Assembly (NCBI GenBank): GCA_024640985.1
Contig: JAHEDY010000001.1
Coordinates: 1-35,768 of the forward strand
Direction: 5' to 3'
Origin: Gammaproteobacteria bacterium
GTDB taxonomy: Bacteria; Pseudomonadota; Gammaproteobacteria; Pseudomonadales; Litorivicinaceae
DNA: 35,768 bases
Under the pieces are notes generated by a model. The model made no database searches. It had not been told where the DNA came from and saw nothing but the letters and a program-made list of their open reading frames with translations. The translations under genes were made by a program, and so were the position numbers. Numbering within the stretch: the first letter of the stretch is position 1; every line of letters begins with the position of its first letter. Positions 18,265-28,016 of the stretch are shown piece by piece.

Positions 18265-18735
18265 ATGCCAAGACGTCGCGTCCCCGTAAAACGTGAAACT
18301 TTGCCGGATCCAAAATTCGGCGATCAGTTGCTTGCTAAATTCATTAACCACGTCATGGAAAGTGGAAAGAAGTCCATTGCAGAATCCATCGTTTATGGTG
18401 CGCTTGATCGCGTGCAAGAAAAGAACGGTGGTGATCCACTTGAAGTGTTCAACCAGGCGCTTGAGAACATCGCGCCGATGGTCGAGGTGAAGTCACGCCG
18501 CGTTGGTGGTGCCACCTATCAGGTTCCTGTTGAAGTGCGCCCGAGTCGCCGGACAGCGCTGGCGATGCGTTGGTTGGTTGAGTATGCCCGTAAGCGTGGC
18601 GAGAAGTCGATGCAGGCTCGTCTAGCCGGTGAAATCCTTGATGCGATTGAGCAACGCGGTGCTGCGGTGAAGAAGCGTGAAGACGTTCATCGCATGGCTG
18701 AAGCGAATAAGGCGTTCTCGCACTTCCGTTTTTAA
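18265..18735 (+). CDS. rpsG: 30S ribosomal protein S7
   Basis: S7 starts assembly of the 30S head and contacts the E-site tRNA. The 156-residue protein begins [18 protein letters not shown] and contains [18 protein letters not shown] and the C-terminal [15 protein letters not shown], all typical of the family. The length equals that of the short form found in most proteobacteria. GAAAAGGAAAA precedes the start. The preceding spacer may be its own translational operator. Confidence 0.98.
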   Translation: MPRRRVPVKRETLPDPKFGDQLLAKFINHVMESGKKSIAESIVYGALDRVQEKNGGDPLEVFNQALENIAPMVEVKSRRVGGATYQVPVEVRPSRRTALAMRWLVEYARKRGEKSMQARLAGEILDAIEQRGAAVKKREDVHRMAEANKAFSHFRF

Positions 18736-18744
18736 TTAAATGAT

Positions 18745-18764
18745 GGCCGGATCGCCGGCCTTTT
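18745..18764 (+). terminator. Terminator-like hairpin between rpsG and fusA
   Basis: GGCCGG (18745-18750) and CCGGCC (18755-18760) with loop ATCG, followed by four T. The fusA Shine-Dalgarno GGAG starts right after the T-run. It may be a partial terminator inside the str operon or an RNA-stability element. Confidence 0.6.
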
Positions 18765-18775
18765 GGAGAGTAACT

Positions 18776-20878
18776 GTGGCACGTACCACCCCAATTAACC
18801 GCTACCGCAATATCGGCATCTGCGCGCACGTTGATGCTGGTAAAACAACGACGACAGAGCGTGTTCTGTTTTATACCGGCGTCAACCATAAGATTGGTGA
18901 GGTTCACGACGGTGCAGCCACCATGGACTGGATGGCTCAAGAACAAGAGCGTGGAATTACCATTACTTCGGCTGCAACAACGACGTTCTGGCAGGGTATG
19001 GATCAGCAGTATGACAAATACCGTGTGAACATCATTGATACCCCGGGCCACGTTGACTTCACGATTGAAGTTGAGCGTTCGATGCGTGTTCTCGATGGTG
19101 CGGTTGTTGTTTTTTGTGCAGCCTCAGGTGTTGAGCCGCAATCAGAAACCGTCTGGCGTCAGGCGGATAAATATGGTGTTCCGCGGATTTGTTTCGTCAA
19201 CAAGATGGACCGCGATGGTGCCGACTTTATTCGTGTGGTGAATCAGGTTCGTGATCGTTTAGGCGCGACAGCAGTGCCGATCCAGTGTGCGGTTGGTTCT
19301 GAGAAAGATTTCAAAGGCGTTGTTGATTTGGTGAAAAACAAATTCATCGCCTGGAATGAAGAGGACATGGGAACGACCTTCACCTACGAAGAAATTCCAG
19401 CGGAAGTCGCGGATCAGGCAGCTTCACTTCGTGAAGAAATGATCGAGGCGGCGGCTGAAGCGAACGAAGAGTTGATGGACAAGTACCTTGAAGAAGGTGA
19501 GTTGACTGAAGCGGAAATTAAGGCTGGTTTACGTCAGCGCACATTGGCTCGTGAAATCGTTCCTTGCCTTTGTGGTACTGCGTTTAAGAACAAAGGTGTC
19601 CAGGCGATGTTGGATGCCGTGATTGATTACTTGCCGGCCCCAGATGAAGTAGAAGCGATTCGTGGTCTCAAAGAAGATGAGTCGGAAGATACCCGTCCAG
19701 CAAGTGATGAAGCACCATTTGCTGCCTTGGCTTTTAAGATTGCAACAGACCCATTCGTGGGTACCTTGACGTTTTTCAGGGTGTATTCGGGCATTCTTAA
19801 TGGTGGTGATTCCGTTCTGAATTCTGTGAAAGGAAAGAAAGAGCGCGTCGGCCGTATGGTGCAAATGCACGCCAACACTCGCGAAGAAATCAAAGAGGTT
19901 CGCGCGGGTGATATCGCGGCAGCCGTTGGTTTGAAAGATGTCACAACCGGTGACACCTTGTGTGATCTCGCGAACCCCATCATTTTGGAACGGATGGAGT
20001 TCCCAGAGCCGGTGATTTCTTTGTCGGTTGAGCCGAAGTCAAAGGCTGACCAGGAGAAGATGGGTATCGCGCTTGGTAAGTTGGCTCAAGAAGATCCGTC
20101 ATTCCGTGTGAAAACGGATGAAGAAACTGGTCAGACGATCATTTCTGGAATGGGTGAGTTACACCTCGACATTCTGGTTGATCGTATGCGTCGCGAATTC
20201 TCGGTCGAGTGTAACGTTGGCGCACCTCAGGTGTCTTACCGTGAATGTATTCGCAAGTCAGTTGAGGTTGAGGGTAAGTTTGTTCGTCAATCTGGTGGGC
20301 GCGGTCAATATGGTCATGTGTGCATAACGATCGACCCTTTACCACTCGATGGCGAGACCAATTTCGAATTTGTGAACAAGATCGTCGGTGGTGTGGTACC
20401 GAAGGAGTACATCCCTGCGGTGTCTAAAGGCATCGAGGAGCAGTTGGCGAATGGAGTTTTAGCAGGATTTCCGCTGTTAGGGGTAAGAGCCACTCTGTTT
20501 GATGGGTCATTCCACGAAGTTGACTCAAACGAAATGGCGTTCAAGATTGCGGGATCCATGGCGATGAAGAAAGGGGCGCTTGAGGCAAACCCCGCCCTAC
20601 TCGAGCCTATGATGAAAGTTGAAGTCGTCACTCCAGAAGAAAACATGGGTGATGTGATTGGTGATCTTAACCGTCGTCGTGGCCTGGTTCAGGGCATGGA
20701 TGACGGTGTGGGTGGTGTGAAACTTGTTCGCGCCGAAGTTCCGCTTGCGGAAATGTTTGGATACGCAACAGACCTCCGTGGTTTCACACAGGGTCGCGCA
20801 TCGTACAGCATGGAATTTGCGAAATACGCTGAAGCACCATCAAGCGTCGCAGAAGAAGTGATTAAGAAAAACAGCTAA
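18776..20878 (+). CDS. fusA: Elongation factor G
   Basis: EF-G drives translocation of tRNAs and mRNA using GTP, and helps split ribosomes with RRF. The 700-residue protein (E. coli 704) begins [20 protein letters not shown], with P-loop AHVDAGKT (17-24), the switch I motif [20 protein letters not shown] and [10 protein letters not shown], then domains II-V with [12 protein letters not shown] in domain IV. GTG 18776 is chosen: GGAG is 8 bases upstream and the following residues match the family N-terminus. An in-frame ATG at 18740 lies in the hairpin region. It is followed by tufA after 22 bases. Confidence 0.98.
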   Translation: MARTTPINRYRNIGICAHVDAGKTTTTERVLFYTGVNHKIGEVHDGAATMDWMAQEQERGITITSAATTTFWQGMDQQYDKYRVNIIDTPGHVDFTIEVERSMRVLDGAVVVFCAASGVEPQSETVWRQADKYGVPRICFVNKMDRDGADFIRVVNQVRDRLGATAVPIQCAVGSEKDFKGVVDLVKNKFIAWNEEDMGTTFTYEEIPAEVADQAASLREEMIEAAAEANEELMDKYLEEGELTEAEIKAGLRQRTLAREIVPCLCGTAFKNKGVQAMLDAVIDYLPAPDEVEAIRGLKEDESEDTRPASDEAPFAALAFKIATDPFVGTLTFFRVYSGILNGGDSVLNSVKGKKERVGRMVQMHANTREEIKEVRAGDIAAAVGLKDVTTGDTLCDLANPIILERMEFPEPVISLSVEPKSKADQEKMGIALGKLAQEDPSFRVKTDEETGQTIISGMGELHLDILVDRMRREFSVECNVGAPQVSYRECIRKSVEVEGKFVRQSGGRGQYGHVCITIDPLPLDGETNFEFVNKIVGGVVPKEYIPAVSKGIEEQLANGVLAGFPLLGVRATLFDGSFHEVDSNEMAFKIAGSMAMKKGALEANPALLEPMMKVEVVTPEENMGDVIGDLNRRRGLVQGMDDGVGGVKLVRAEVPLAEMFGYATDLRGFTQGRASYSMEFAKYAEAPSSVAEEVIKKNS

Positions 20879-20900
20879 TTGAATATCGGAGTCCATAAAA

Positions 20901-22091
20901 ATGGCAAAAGAAAAGTTTGAGCGTAGTAAGCCGCACGTAAACGTAGGCACGATTGGTCACGTTGACCATGGTAAGACGACTTTGACAGCGGCGTTGACGC
21001 GTGTTGGAGCGGAGGTTTTTGGTGGTGAGACGAGAGCGTTTGACCAGATTGATAATGCGCCTGAAGAGCGTGCACGAGGGATTACGATTTCGACATCTCA
21101 CGTTGAGTATCAGTCGCATGAGCGTCATTACGCGCACGTGGATTGTCCGGGTCACGCGGATTATGTGAAGAACATGATTACGGGTGCGGCGCAGATGGAC
21201 GGAGCGATTTTGGTGTGTTCGGCGGCTGATGGTCCGATGCCACAGACTCGTGAGCACATTTTGTTGTCTCGTCAGGTTGGTGTTCCTTACATTGTGGTGT
21301 TCTTAAACAAAGCGGACATGGTTGATGATCCTGAGTTGTTGGAACTGGTTGAGATGGAAGTTCGTGAGCTGTTGGATCAGTACGATTTTCCGGGTGACGA
21401 CACGCCAATTATTATTGGTTCTGCGCTGAAGGCGTTGGAAGGTGACACGTCGGACATTGGTATGCCGGCGGTTCAGAAGTTGATTGAGACGTTGGACTCA
21501 TATATTCCTGAGCCTGAGCGAGCGATTGACCAAGCGTTTTTGATGCCGATTGAGGACGTGTTCTCGATTTCGGGTCGTGGAACGGTTGTGACGGGTCGTA
21601 TTGAGCGTGGAATCATCAACGTTGGTGACGAGATTGAGATCGTTGGTATCAAGGATACGACGAAGACGACTTGTACGGGTGTTGAGATGTTCCGCAAGCT
21701 GCTTGACGAAGGTCGTGCGGGCGAGAACGTTGGTGTTCTTCTTCGTGGTACGAAGCGCGATGAAGTTGAGCGTGGTCAGGTGTTGGCGAAGCCAGGTTCG
21801 ATTAATCCGCACACTAAGTTTGAGTGTGAGGTGTATGTGTTGTCGAAGGATGAGGGTGGCCGTCATACGCCATTCTTCAAGGGCTATCGTCCGCAGTTTT
21901 ACTTCCGTACGACGGATGTGACGGGTGCGTGTGAGCTTCCTTCAGGCACAGAGATGGTGATGCCAGGTGATAACGTGAAGTTGTCAGTTGAGCTGATTTG
22001 TCCGATTGCGATGGAAGAAGGTCTACGTTTTGCGATTCGTGAAGGTGGCCGCACGGTCGGCGCCGGCGTCGTTTCCAAAATCCTAGACTGA
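20901..22091 (+). CDS. tufA: Elongation factor Tu (copy 2)
   Basis: Second EF-Tu gene, last of the str operon, with CGGAG upstream. The 396-residue product and, as far as I can read, every base are the same as tufB 16284 bases upstream, including the identical open frames in other phases. The flanks differ from the base before ATG and from the base after TGA, so homogenisation covers exactly the coding region. Sequence motifs ([17 protein letters not shown]) and function are those of EF-Tu. It shares the ATT/ACG-rich codon use of copy 1. A strong terminator follows. Confidence 0.98.
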   Translation: MAKEKFERSKPHVNVGTIGHVDHGKTTLTAALTRVGAEVFGGETRAFDQIDNAPEERARGITISTSHVEYQSHERHYAHVDCPGHADYVKNMITGAAQMDGAILVCSAADGPMPQTREHILLSRQVGVPYIVVFLNKADMVDDPELLELVEMEVRELLDQYDFPGDDTPIIIGSALKALEGDTSDIGMPAVQKLIETLDSYIPEPERAIDQAFLMPIEDVFSISGRGTVVTGRIERGIINVGDEIEIVGIKDTTKTTCTGVEMFRKLLDEGRAGENVGVLLRGTKRDEVERGQVLAKPGSINPHTKFECEVYVLSKDEGGRHTPFFKGYRPQFYFRTTDVTGACELPSGTEMVMPGDNVKLSVELICPIAMEEGLRFAIREGGRTVGAGVVSKILD

Positions 22092-22117
22092 TTTGTCAGG
22101 GCAATACGCCTAAAAAG

Positions 22118-22144
22118 AAAGCCCCGCTTGGCCGGGGCTTTTTT
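22118..22144 (+). terminator. Rho-independent terminator of the str operon
   Basis: AAAGCCCCG (22118-22126) pairs with CGGGGCTTT (22133-22141) around CTTGGC, with six T from 22139. A strong intrinsic terminator 27 bases after tufA. Confidence 0.93.
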
Positions 22145-22159
22145 ATTTCCGGGAAGCGG

Positions 22160-22188
22160 TTGACTCACTAGGGTCAGATGCATACACT
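22160..22188 (+). promoter_or_regulatory. Promoter of the S10-spc operon
   Basis: TTGACT (-35, 22160-22165), 17 bases, TACACT (-10, 22183-22188), followed by ACCGCACCTTG, close to the discriminator of the alpha promoter. The start would be near 22195, giving a leader of only about 53 bases before rpsJ. Confidence 0.85.
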
Positions 22189-22207
22189 ACCGCACCTTGT
22201 TTTTGAC

Positions 22208-22232
22208 TGTCCGCGTTTCGCGGGCAATTTTT
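22208..22232 (+). promoter_or_regulatory. Terminator-like hairpin in the S10 leader
   Basis: TGTCCGCG (22208-22215) pairs with CGCGGGCA (22219-22226; one G-U) with loop TTT, then ATTTTT. It looks like an attenuator 16 bases before the rpsJ start. The long L4-responsive leader of E. coli is absent, so control by L4 is uncertain. Confidence 0.6.
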
Positions 22233-22247
22233 GATTGGAGTAGCCAA

Positions 22248-22565
22248 GTGGCAGTACAGAATCAAAAAATTCGCATTCGGCTGAAGGCTTTCGACCATCG
22301 CCTGATCGATTCATCGACTCAGGATATTGTTGAAACCGCCAAGCGTACCGGGGCACAAGTGCGTGGCCCGATTCCATTGCCGACGCGGATTGAGCGCTAC
22401 ACCGTTCTTGTTTCACCTCACGTGAACAAGGATGCGCGCGATCAGTACGAGATGCGTACGCACAAGCGCATGATCGATATCGTTGAGCCTACCGACAAGA
22501 CTGTCGATGCCTTGATGAAACTTGATCTAGCGGCGGGTGTTGATGTCCAGATCAGCTTAGGTTGA
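22248..22565 (+). CDS. rpsJ: 30S ribosomal protein S10
   Basis: S10 sits in the 30S head and also acts with NusB in antitermination and as a partner of NusG. The 105-residue protein contains [33 protein letters not shown] and ends GVDVQISLG, all family hallmarks. GTG 22248 is preceded by TGGAG (22236-22240, 7-base spacing) and adds only two residues before the E. coli-like QNQ. The frame is open upstream to 22197, but that part lies in the leader hairpin. First gene of the S10 operon. Confidence 0.97.
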   Translation: MAVQNQKIRIRLKAFDHRLIDSSTQDIVETAKRTGAQVRGPIPLPTRIERYTVLVSPHVNKDARDQYEMRTHKRMIDIVEPTDKTVDALMKLDLAAGVDVQISLG

Positions 22566-22574
22566 TCAAAAGCA

Positions 22575-22599
22575 GGGGTGCACCAAATCCGCGCACCCC
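22575..22599 (+). other. Hairpin in the rpsJ-rplC spacer
   Basis: GGGGTGC (22575-22581) pairs with GCACCCC (22593-22599) around an 11-base loop. No T-tract follows. The 113-base spacer is the longest inside the S10-spc cluster. The purpose is unknown; mRNA processing or stability is possible. Confidence 0.5.
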
Positions 22600-22678
22600 G
22601 GTGACAAGCGGTCTGTTTGTATAACTTACTGTGGCCATAGCGGGTTTAGCCCCCTGTGCAGGCAGAGAGGAAGTCGAG

Positions 22679-23314
22679 ATGACAATTGGAGTTGTCGGTC
22701 GTAAGACCGGTATGACCCGAGTGTTCACCGAGGAAGGCGTGTCAGTTCCTGTCACTGTCGTTCAAGTTGAACCGAATCGGGTGAGTCAAGTGAAAACCGT
22801 TGAAACAGACGGTTATCAAGCCATTCAGGTGACCGTTGGTGATCGTCGTGCACAACACCGTGTATCGCAACCGATCAAAGGTCATTTGTCGAAAGCAGAG
22901 ATGCGCATGGGTCGTGGTCTTTGGGAATTCCGTGTGGAAGACCTGGGAGAGCTAGCGATTGGTGCAGAAATCTCTGTAAACCAGTTCGAAGCCGGTCAAA
23001 TTGTTGACGTGACAGGTCAGTCGAAGGGTAAAGGGTTTGCTGGAGCTGTGAAGCGCTGGAATTTCCGCACCCAAGACGCGACTCACGGTAACTCGCTGTC
23101 GCATCGTGCCCCAGGTTCTATCGGTAACTGCCAAACACCAGGCCGTGTCTTCAAAGGTAAGAAGATGGCTGGCCACATGGGTGCAGAGCGCGTCACCGTT
23201 CAAGGTCTCGAGGTCGTCCGTATTGACGAAGAGAAAGGCCTGATCCTGGTCAAGGGTTCCGTTCCAGGTGCGAACGGGACTGACGTCATCATCAAGCCGA
23301 CAGCAAAGGCCTGA
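22679..23314 (+). CDS. rplC: 50S ribosomal protein L3
   Basis: L3 starts 50S assembly and reaches toward the peptidyl-transferase centre. The 211-residue protein (E. coli 209) begins [15 protein letters not shown] and carries the central [20 protein letters not shown] and [20 protein letters not shown]. The glutamine of NCQTPG is the residue methylated by PrmB in relatives. ATG 22679 follows GAGAGGAAG. An in-frame GTG at 22631 would add 16 residues not found in the family. Confidence 0.97.
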   Translation: MTIGVVGRKTGMTRVFTEEGVSVPVTVVQVEPNRVSQVKTVETDGYQAIQVTVGDRRAQHRVSQPIKGHLSKAEMRMGRGLWEFRVEDLGELAIGAEISVNQFEAGQIVDVTGQSKGKGFAGAVKRWNFRTQDATHGNSLSHRAPGSIGNCQTPGRVFKGKKMAGHMGAERVTVQGLEVVRIDEEKGLILVKGSVPGANGTDVIIKPTAKA

Positions 23315-23325
23315 GGGAGTCGAAC

Positions 23326-23928
23326 ATGGAATTGAATCTAATAGCCGGCGGAACTGTCGAGGTCTCTGACCAGACGTTCGGCCGCGAATTCAACGAGGCG
23401 CTGATCCACCAGGTGGTCACAGCGTATCTCGCCGGTGCGCGCCAAGGTACGCGTGCGCAGAAAACGCGTTCTGAGGTATCAGGCGGCGGCCGCAAGCCTT
23501 GGCGTCAAAAAGGAACAGGTCGTGCCCGTGCGGGTACCACGCGTTCTCCGATATGGCGTTCAGGTGGTGTGACCTTTGCTGCGAAGCCTCAGGACTTCTC
23601 GCAGAAAGTGAACAAGAAAATGTATCGCGCAGCGATGCAGAGCATCTGGAGTGAGCTGATCCGTCAAGGTCGCTTGGTGATCACTGATGATCTGGGTATC
23701 GATGCGCCAAAAACCAAAGCGCTGGCTGCCAAGCTCAGTGCATTGGAGTTATCGAATGTTTTGATCGTTGCTGGTGAAGTCTCGGATGCCTTGTATCTGT
23801 CAGCACGCAACCTTCCACACGTGGATGTTCGCGATGCGGATGCCATTGACCCTGTGAGCCTCATTTCTTTCGAGAAAGTGTTGGTGACCGTCGACGCATT
23901 GAAGGCGATTGAGGAGCAATTGGCATGA
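23326..23928 (+). CDS. rplD: 50S ribosomal protein L4
   Basis: L4 lines the exit tunnel and, in E. coli, also represses the S10 operon. The 200-residue protein contains the tunnel loop [20 protein letters not shown] at about 51-70, then [19 protein letters not shown] precedes the ATG, 11 bases after rplC. The stop overlaps rplW as ATGA. Whether it regulates the short S10 leader here is open. Confidence 0.97.
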   Translation: MELNLIAGGTVEVSDQTFGREFNEALIHQVVTAYLAGARQGTRAQKTRSEVSGGGRKPWRQKGTGRARAGTTRSPIWRSGGVTFAAKPQDFSQKVNKKMYRAAMQSIWSELIRQGRLVITDDLGIDAPKTKALAAKLSALELSNVLIVAGEVSDALYLSARNLPHVDVRDADAIDPVSLISFEKVLVTVDALKAIEEQLA

Positions 23929-24221
23929 ATCAGGAACGTATCTTTACTGTTCTGAAAGGGCCGCATGTATCCGAGAAGGCTACGGTGGTCGCTGATCAGA
24001 ACAATCAATATGTATTCAAGGTGGCCTCTGATGCGACAAAGCCTGAGATCAAAGCAGCTGTAGAAGCTTTGTTCGAAGTCTCTGTTACCCGGGTCAATGT
24101 TGTAAACATCAAAGGAAAGACCAAGCGCACAGCGCGTGGCATGGGCAAGCGTAACGATACGCGGAAGGCCTATGTGACGCTGGCTGATGGCCAAGAAATT
24201 TCCTTTGCAGCAGGCGAGTGA
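23925..24221 (+). CDS. rplW: 50S ribosomal protein L23
   Basis: L23 sits at the tunnel exit, the docking site for trigger factor and SRP. At 98 residues (E. coli 100) it has the conserved GPHVSEKAT near the N-terminus, [13 protein letters not shown] and the late [11 protein letters not shown]. The start shares four bases with the rplD stop (ATGA), indicating coupling. It is followed by rplB with a 10-base gap. Confidence 0.97.
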   Translation: MNQERIFTVLKGPHVSEKATVVADQNNQYVFKVASDATKPEIKAAVEALFEVSVTRVNVVNIKGKTKRTARGMGKRNDTRKAYVTLADGQEISFAAGE

Positions 24222-24231
24222 GACGGAAGTT

Positions 24232-25056
24232 ATGGCAATCGTAAAATGTAAACCAACGTCAGCCGGCCGTCGTCACATGGTCAAAGTCGTGACGCCGGAG
24301 CTCCATAAAGGAGCGCCGCACGCGCCGCTGTTGGAAAAGAAATCGAAAACAGGTGGTCGAAACAATGACGGTCGGATTACGACTCGTCATATCGGTGGTG
24401 GTCATAAGCAACACTATCGTGTCATCGACTTTAAGCGGAATAAAGATGGCATTCCGGGCAAGATCGAGCGGTTGGAATATGATCCGAATCGTTCGGCTCA
24501 TATTGCTTTGGTTCTCTATGCAGACGGCGAGCGCCGTTACATTATTGCGCCAAAGGGCCTGCACGCTGGTGATCCGATTCGGTCTGGTGAAGATGCGCCG
24601 ATTAAGGTCGGTAGCTGCCTTCCACTCCGGAATATCCCGGTCGGTTCTGTCATTCATTGCATTGAGTTGAGACCTGGAAAAGGTGCTCAAATGGCTCGTT
24701 CGGCTGGTGCGTCTGTGCAGTTGGTCGCTCGTGAAGGTCGTCATGCAACCCTCCGCTTACGTTCAGGTGAGATGCGCAAAGTCTTGTCGGAATGTCGTGC
24801 AACTCTTGGCGAAGTGTCGAATGGCGAGCACAGCTTGCGTCAGCTTGGTAAAGCCGGCGCGAAACGCTGGAGGGGCGTTCGTCCAACGGTCCGTGGTGTT
24901 GTGATGAACCCGGTTGATCACCCGCATGGTGGTGGTGAAGGTCGTACATCAGGGGGCCGTCATCCGGTATCACCTTGGGGTATGCCAACCAAGGGTTACA
25001 AGACTCGTAAGAACAAGCGTACCGATAAAATGATCGTACGCCGTCGCGGTAAGTAA
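24232..25056 (+). CDS. rplB: 50S ribosomal protein L2
   Basis: L2 supports subunit joining and the peptidyl-transferase centre. The 274-residue protein (E. coli 273) begins [18 protein letters not shown] and holds the diagnostic [19 protein letters not shown] with the conserved histidine. ATG 24232 has CGGAAG just upstream. An in-frame ATG at 24187 lies inside rplW and adds residues absent in relatives. Confidence 0.98.
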   Translation: MAIVKCKPTSAGRRHMVKVVTPELHKGAPHAPLLEKKSKTGGRNNDGRITTRHIGGGHKQHYRVIDFKRNKDGIPGKIERLEYDPNRSAHIALVLYADGERRYIIAPKGLHAGDPIRSGEDAPIKVGSCLPLRNIPVGSVIHCIELRPGKGAQMARSAGASVQLVAREGRHATLRLRSGEMRKVLSECRATLGEVSNGEHSLRQLGKAGAKRWRGVRPTVRGVVMNPVDHPHGGGEGRTSGGRHPVSPWGMPTKGYKTRKNKRTDKMIVRRRGK

Positions 25057-25068
25057 GGAGAGAGATCA

Positions 25069-25344
25069 ATGCCACGTTCATTGAAAAAGGGCCCATTCGT
25101 CGATCTCCACCTTCTGAAGAAGGTCGAGGCGGCTTCTGAGGCAAATGATCGTCGTCCGATTAAGACTTGGTCGCGTCGCTCGATGATTGTTCCAAATATG
25201 GTGGGATTAACCATCGCTGTTCATAACGGGAAGCAACATGTTCCTGTTTTGATCAACGAAGACATGGTTGGTCACAAGTTGGGTGAGTTCGCGGTGACGC
25301 GTAACTACCGTGGTCACGTTGCCGACAAAAAGTCGAAGCGTTAA
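25069..25344 (+). CDS. rpsS: 30S ribosomal protein S19
   Basis: S19 lies in the 30S head with S13. The 91-residue protein (E. coli 92) begins [19 protein letters not shown] and contains [19 protein letters not shown] and the basic VADKKSKR end. AAGGAGAG precedes the start. It is followed by rplV after 15 bases. Confidence 0.97.
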   Translation: MPRSLKKGPFVDLHLLKKVEAASEANDRRPIKTWSRRSMIVPNMVGLTIAVHNGKQHVPVLINEDMVGHKLGEFAVTRNYRGHVADKKSKR

Positions 25345-25359
25345 GGATTAGGTGTAGCC

Positions 25360-25695
25360 ATGAATGAAGTGCAAGCACGTTTAAAAGGCGCTCGACTTTC
25401 TGCTCAGAAGGCGCGCCTGGTCGCAGACCAGATTCGCGGGAAGCACGTTGAAGAAGCGCTCAATACGCTGAACTTCTCAACAAAGAAAGCGGCGCATATT
25501 GTCAAGAAAGTTCTTGAGAGTGCCATTGCGAACGCAGAACACAATGAAGGCGCTGACGTTGATGATCTTAAGGTCACAACAGTCTTCGTCGATGAGGGTA
25601 TGACGATGAAGCGAATTCGCCCGCGTGCGAAGGGTCGCGCAGACCGTATTTTTAAGCGGTCATGTCATATCACTGTCAAAGTCGGACAGGCCTGA
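25360..25695 (+). CDS. rplV: 50S ribosomal protein L22
   Basis: L22 lines the exit tunnel with L4. The 111-residue protein (E. coli 110) has [20 protein letters not shown], and the beta-hairpin region [20 protein letters not shown], where macrolide-related deletions occur in other species, is intact. AAGGA lies somewhat far (about 12 bases) from the ATG. It is followed by rpsC with an 11-base gap. Confidence 0.97.
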   Translation: MNEVQARLKGARLSAQKARLVADQIRGKHVEEALNTLNFSTKKAAHIVKKVLESAIANAEHNEGADVDDLKVTTVFVDEGMTMKRIRPRAKGRADRIFKRSCHITVKVGQA

Positions 25696-25706
25696 GGAGG
25701 AACATT

Positions 25707-26390
25707 ATGGGTCAGAAAGTACACCCGAATGGCATCCGCCTCGGGATTACCAAGGATCACACGTCAATTTGGTATGCCGAGCGTGGTGATTATGCAGATA
25801 AATTATTCGATGACATTAAGGTCCGTGAATTCCTTGATGCGAAACTGAAGAACGCTCAGATTTCAAAGATCTTGATTGAGCGTCCTGCGCAGAATGCACG
25901 TGTCACGTTGCAAACCGCGCGCCCTGGCATCGTGATCGGTAAGAAAGGTGAAGACGTGGAAGCGCTTCGCAAAGAGCTGACACAGATGATGGGTATTCCA
26001 GTTCAGATCAATATCGAAGAAATCAGAAAGCCTGAGCTTGATGCGCGATTGGTTGCGCAGAACATTGCAGGCCAGTTAGAGCGTCGGGTGATGTTCCGTC
26101 GCGCGATGAAGCGTGCGGTTCAGAACGCAATGCGAGCTGGTGCTGAAGGAATTCGCGTTCAGGTGTCAGGTCGTTTGGGCGGTGCTGAAATCGCTCGGAC
26201 AGAGTGGTATCGCGAAGGTCGCGTTCCATTGCACACATTGCGTGCAGATATCGACTACTCAACGTATGAGGCGCACACCACATATGGCGTAATCGGTATC
26301 AAAGTGTGGATCTTCAAAGGTGAGATCCTTGGTGGAATTGAAGCAGTCCGTGCTAGCCGTGAACAGGCTCGTGCGAAAGCTGCTCGCTAA
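25707..26390 (+). CDS. rpsC: 30S ribosomal protein S3
   Basis: S3 forms part of the mRNA entry site and its helicase activity. The 227-residue protein (E. coli 233) begins [17 protein letters not shown], has the KH-domain loop [18 protein letters not shown], and [23 protein letters not shown] 25707 has GAGGAGG in front. Longer in-frame starts from 25662 lie inside rplV. The C-terminal tail is slightly shorter than in E. coli. Confidence 0.98.
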   Translation: MGQKVHPNGIRLGITKDHTSIWYAERGDYADKLFDDIKVREFLDAKLKNAQISKILIERPAQNARVTLQTARPGIVIGKKGEDVEALRKELTQMMGIPVQINIEEIRKPELDARLVAQNIAGQLERRVMFRRAMKRAVQNAMRAGAEGIRVQVSGRLGGAEIARTEWYREGRVPLHTLRADIDYSTYEAHTTYGVIGIKVWIFKGEILGGIEAVRASREQARAKAAR

Positions 26391-26402
26391 GGGAAGAAGA
26401 CG

Positions 26403-26816
26403 ATGCTGCAACCGAAACGGATGAAATTCCGCAAAATGCAAAAAGGCCGTAATCGTGGCCTAGCAGAGCGCGGCTCCAAAGTAAGCTTTGGTGAATTCGC
26501 TCTTAAAGCGACTGGTCGTGGTCGCATGACGGCGCGTCAGATTGAGGCAGCCCGTCGAACCATTACTCGTCGCGTGAAACGTGGCGGTAAGTTATGGATT
26601 CGGGTTTTCCCTGATAAGCCAATTACCCAGAAGCCTTTGGAAGTGCGTCAGGGTAAAGGTAAAGGCTCTGTTGAATACTGGGTATGCCAGATTCAGCCAG
26701 GTCGTGTTTTATATGAAATTGAAGGTGTGTCTGAAGAAGTGGCGCGCGAAGCATTTACGCTTGCGGCATCGAAGCTTCCATTCAAAACCACCTTCGTTAG
26801 TCGGACGGTAATGTAA
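26403..26816 (+). CDS. rplP: 50S ribosomal protein L16
   Basis: L16 helps position tRNA in the A and P sites. The 137-residue protein (E. coli 136) begins [19 protein letters not shown] and contains [17 protein letters not shown] and the arginine in [14 protein letters not shown] that YcfD-type oxygenases modify in relatives. GGGAAGAAG precedes the ATG. The stop overlaps rpmC as TAATG. Confidence 0.97.
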   Translation: MLQPKRMKFRKMQKGRNRGLAERGSKVSFGEFALKATGRGRMTARQIEAARRTITRRVKRGGKLWIRVFPDKPITQKPLEVRQGKGKGSVEYWVCQIQPGRVLYEIEGVSEEVAREAFTLAASKLPFKTTFVSRTVM

Positions 26817-27010
26817 TGAAAGCATCAGAGTTACGTGAAAAAAACGTTGCTGAGCTGAAAGAAGAGCTGCTTACGCTACGTCGTGAACAGTTCAATCTGA
26901 ATATGGCAAAAGCCACAGGTCAGCTGGCTCAGACACACTTGTTGGGTCAGGTCCGTCGTGACATCGCGCGCATCAAGACAGTGATCGCGCAGAAGGAGGT
27001 AGCGGCATGA
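26816..27010 (+). CDS. rpmC: 50S ribosomal protein L29
   Basis: L29 lies beside L23 near the tunnel exit. The 64-residue helical protein begins [19 protein letters not shown] and contains [17 protein letters not shown], the family signature. It starts on the last base of the rplP stop, with only a weak ribosome binding site, so translation is likely coupled. The stop overlaps rpsQ (ATGA). Confidence 0.96.
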   Translation: MKASELREKNVAELKEELLTLRREQFNLNMAKATGQLAQTHLLGQVRRDIARIKTVIAQKEVAA

Positions 27011-27273
27011 CCGAAGCAACAACAATAGTTCGAACACTGAGCGGAAAGGTTGTCTCAAATAAGGGCGACAAAACCATCAGCGTATTGGTAGAGCGTTTTG
27101 AGAAGCACCCGTTGTACGGTAAGTACGTGAAGCGCTCCTCAAAGATTGCTGCTCATGATGAGAACAACGAGTGCCAGATTGGTGACACAGTCACGATTTC
27201 TGAGTGTCGTCCGCTTTCTAAGTCGAAAGCGTACCGTCTCGTTGAAATCACTGAGCGTGCTGTTCAGGTTTAA
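27007..27273 (+). CDS. rpsQ: 30S ribosomal protein S17
   Basis: S17 is an early-binding OB-fold protein of the 30S body. The 88-residue form (E. coli 84) has [34 protein letters not shown] and [23 protein letters not shown] inside rpmC and the ATGA overlap mark the start. Only 12 bases separate it from rplN, with no room for the separate spc promoter known in E. coli. Confidence 0.97.
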   Translation: MTEATTIVRTLSGKVVSNKGDKTISVLVERFEKHPLYGKYVKRSSKIAAHDENNECQIGDTVTISECRPLSKSKAYRLVEITERAVQV

Positions 27274-27285
27274 CGGAGGGGAATC

Positions 27286-27654
27286 ATGATTCAAGCAGAA
27301 AGTATGCTTGAGGTAGCTGACAACTCAGGTGCGCGTCGTGTGATGTGTATCAAAGTGCTCGGCGGCTCAAAGCGTCGCTATGCCCGGATCGGCGACATTA
27401 TTAAGGTCACCGTGAAAGAAGCGATTCCTCGCGGCAAAGTGAAGAAAGGTCAGGTCATGAACGCAGTGGTCGTTCGGACTCGCAGTGGCGTCCGTCGTCA
27501 AGACGGGTCATTGATTAAGTTTGATGGCAACGCGGCGGTTCTTTTGAACACCAACTTAGCGCCAATTGGCACTCGTATTTTCGGGCCAGTGACGCGTGAA
27601 CTGCGGAGTGAGAAGTTTATGAAAATCATCTCACTTGCGCCTGAAGTGTTGTAA
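27286..27654 (+). CDS. rplN: 50S ribosomal protein L14
   Basis: L14 forms an intersubunit bridge. The 122-residue protein (E. coli 123) begins [19 protein letters not shown] and contains [26 protein letters not shown] and the C-terminal [18 protein letters not shown] precedes the ATG. First gene of what is the spc operon in E. coli, here read through from S10. Confidence 0.98.
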   Translation: MIQAESMLEVADNSGARRVMCIKVLGGSKRRYARIGDIIKVTVKEAIPRGKVKKGQVMNAVVVRTRSGVRRQDGSLIKFDGNAAVLLNTNLAPIGTRIFGPVTRELRSEKFMKIISLAPEVL

Positions 27655-27665
27655 GGGGCAGATCG

Positions 27666-27986
27666 ATGGCAGCAAAAATTCGTCGTGACGATGAAGTCGT
27701 CGTAATCGCGGGTAAAGACAAAGGACGCCGTGGCAAAGTATTGCAAGTGCGTCCAGATAACCGCGTATTGGTGTCAGGTGTCAACCTGATGAAAAAGCAT
27801 ATGAAACCAAACCCAATGCTTGGCAAGCAGGGCGGCATCGTTGAGAAAGAAGCTCCGCTTCATATCTCAAACGTAGCGCTGTTTAACCCTGAGAATGACA
27901 AAGCAGAACGCGTTGGTTTTCGTGTAAACGAGGACGGCACCAAAGTACGGGTGTTTAAGTCCACTGGTAAGGAAGTCGGGGCGTAA
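27666..27986 (+). CDS. rplX: 50S ribosomal protein L24
   Basis: L24 initiates 50S assembly. The 106-residue protein (E. coli 104) has the KOW motif [18 protein letters not shown] near residues 9-26, followed by [20 protein letters not shown] precedes the start. Its stop codon lies in the loop of a GGGGC-GTAA-GCCCC hairpin (27978-27991) that precedes rplE. Confidence 0.97.
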   Translation: MAAKIRRDDEVVVIAGKDKGRRGKVLQVRPDNRVLVSGVNLMKKHMKPNPMLGKQGGIVEKEAPLHISNVALFNPENDKAERVGFRVNEDGTKVRVFKSTGKEVGA

Positions 27987-27991
27987 GCCCC
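27978..27991 (+). other. GNRA hairpin over the rplX stop codon
   Basis: GGGGC (27978-27982) and GCCCC (27987-27991) close a GTAA loop that contains the rplX stop TAA. In E. coli the S8 operator lies near the rplE start. A link to S8 here is only a guess from position. Confidence 0.45.
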
Positions 27992-28016
27992 TGCGCCTAG
28001 GAGCGAGAAAGAAGCC

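Noticed and set aside
4617-22091. tuf repeat as a mobile element or segmental duplication
   Set aside because: Identity is limited to the coding sequence, with no inverted ends, target repeats or transposase; gene conversion between ancestral copies explains it.
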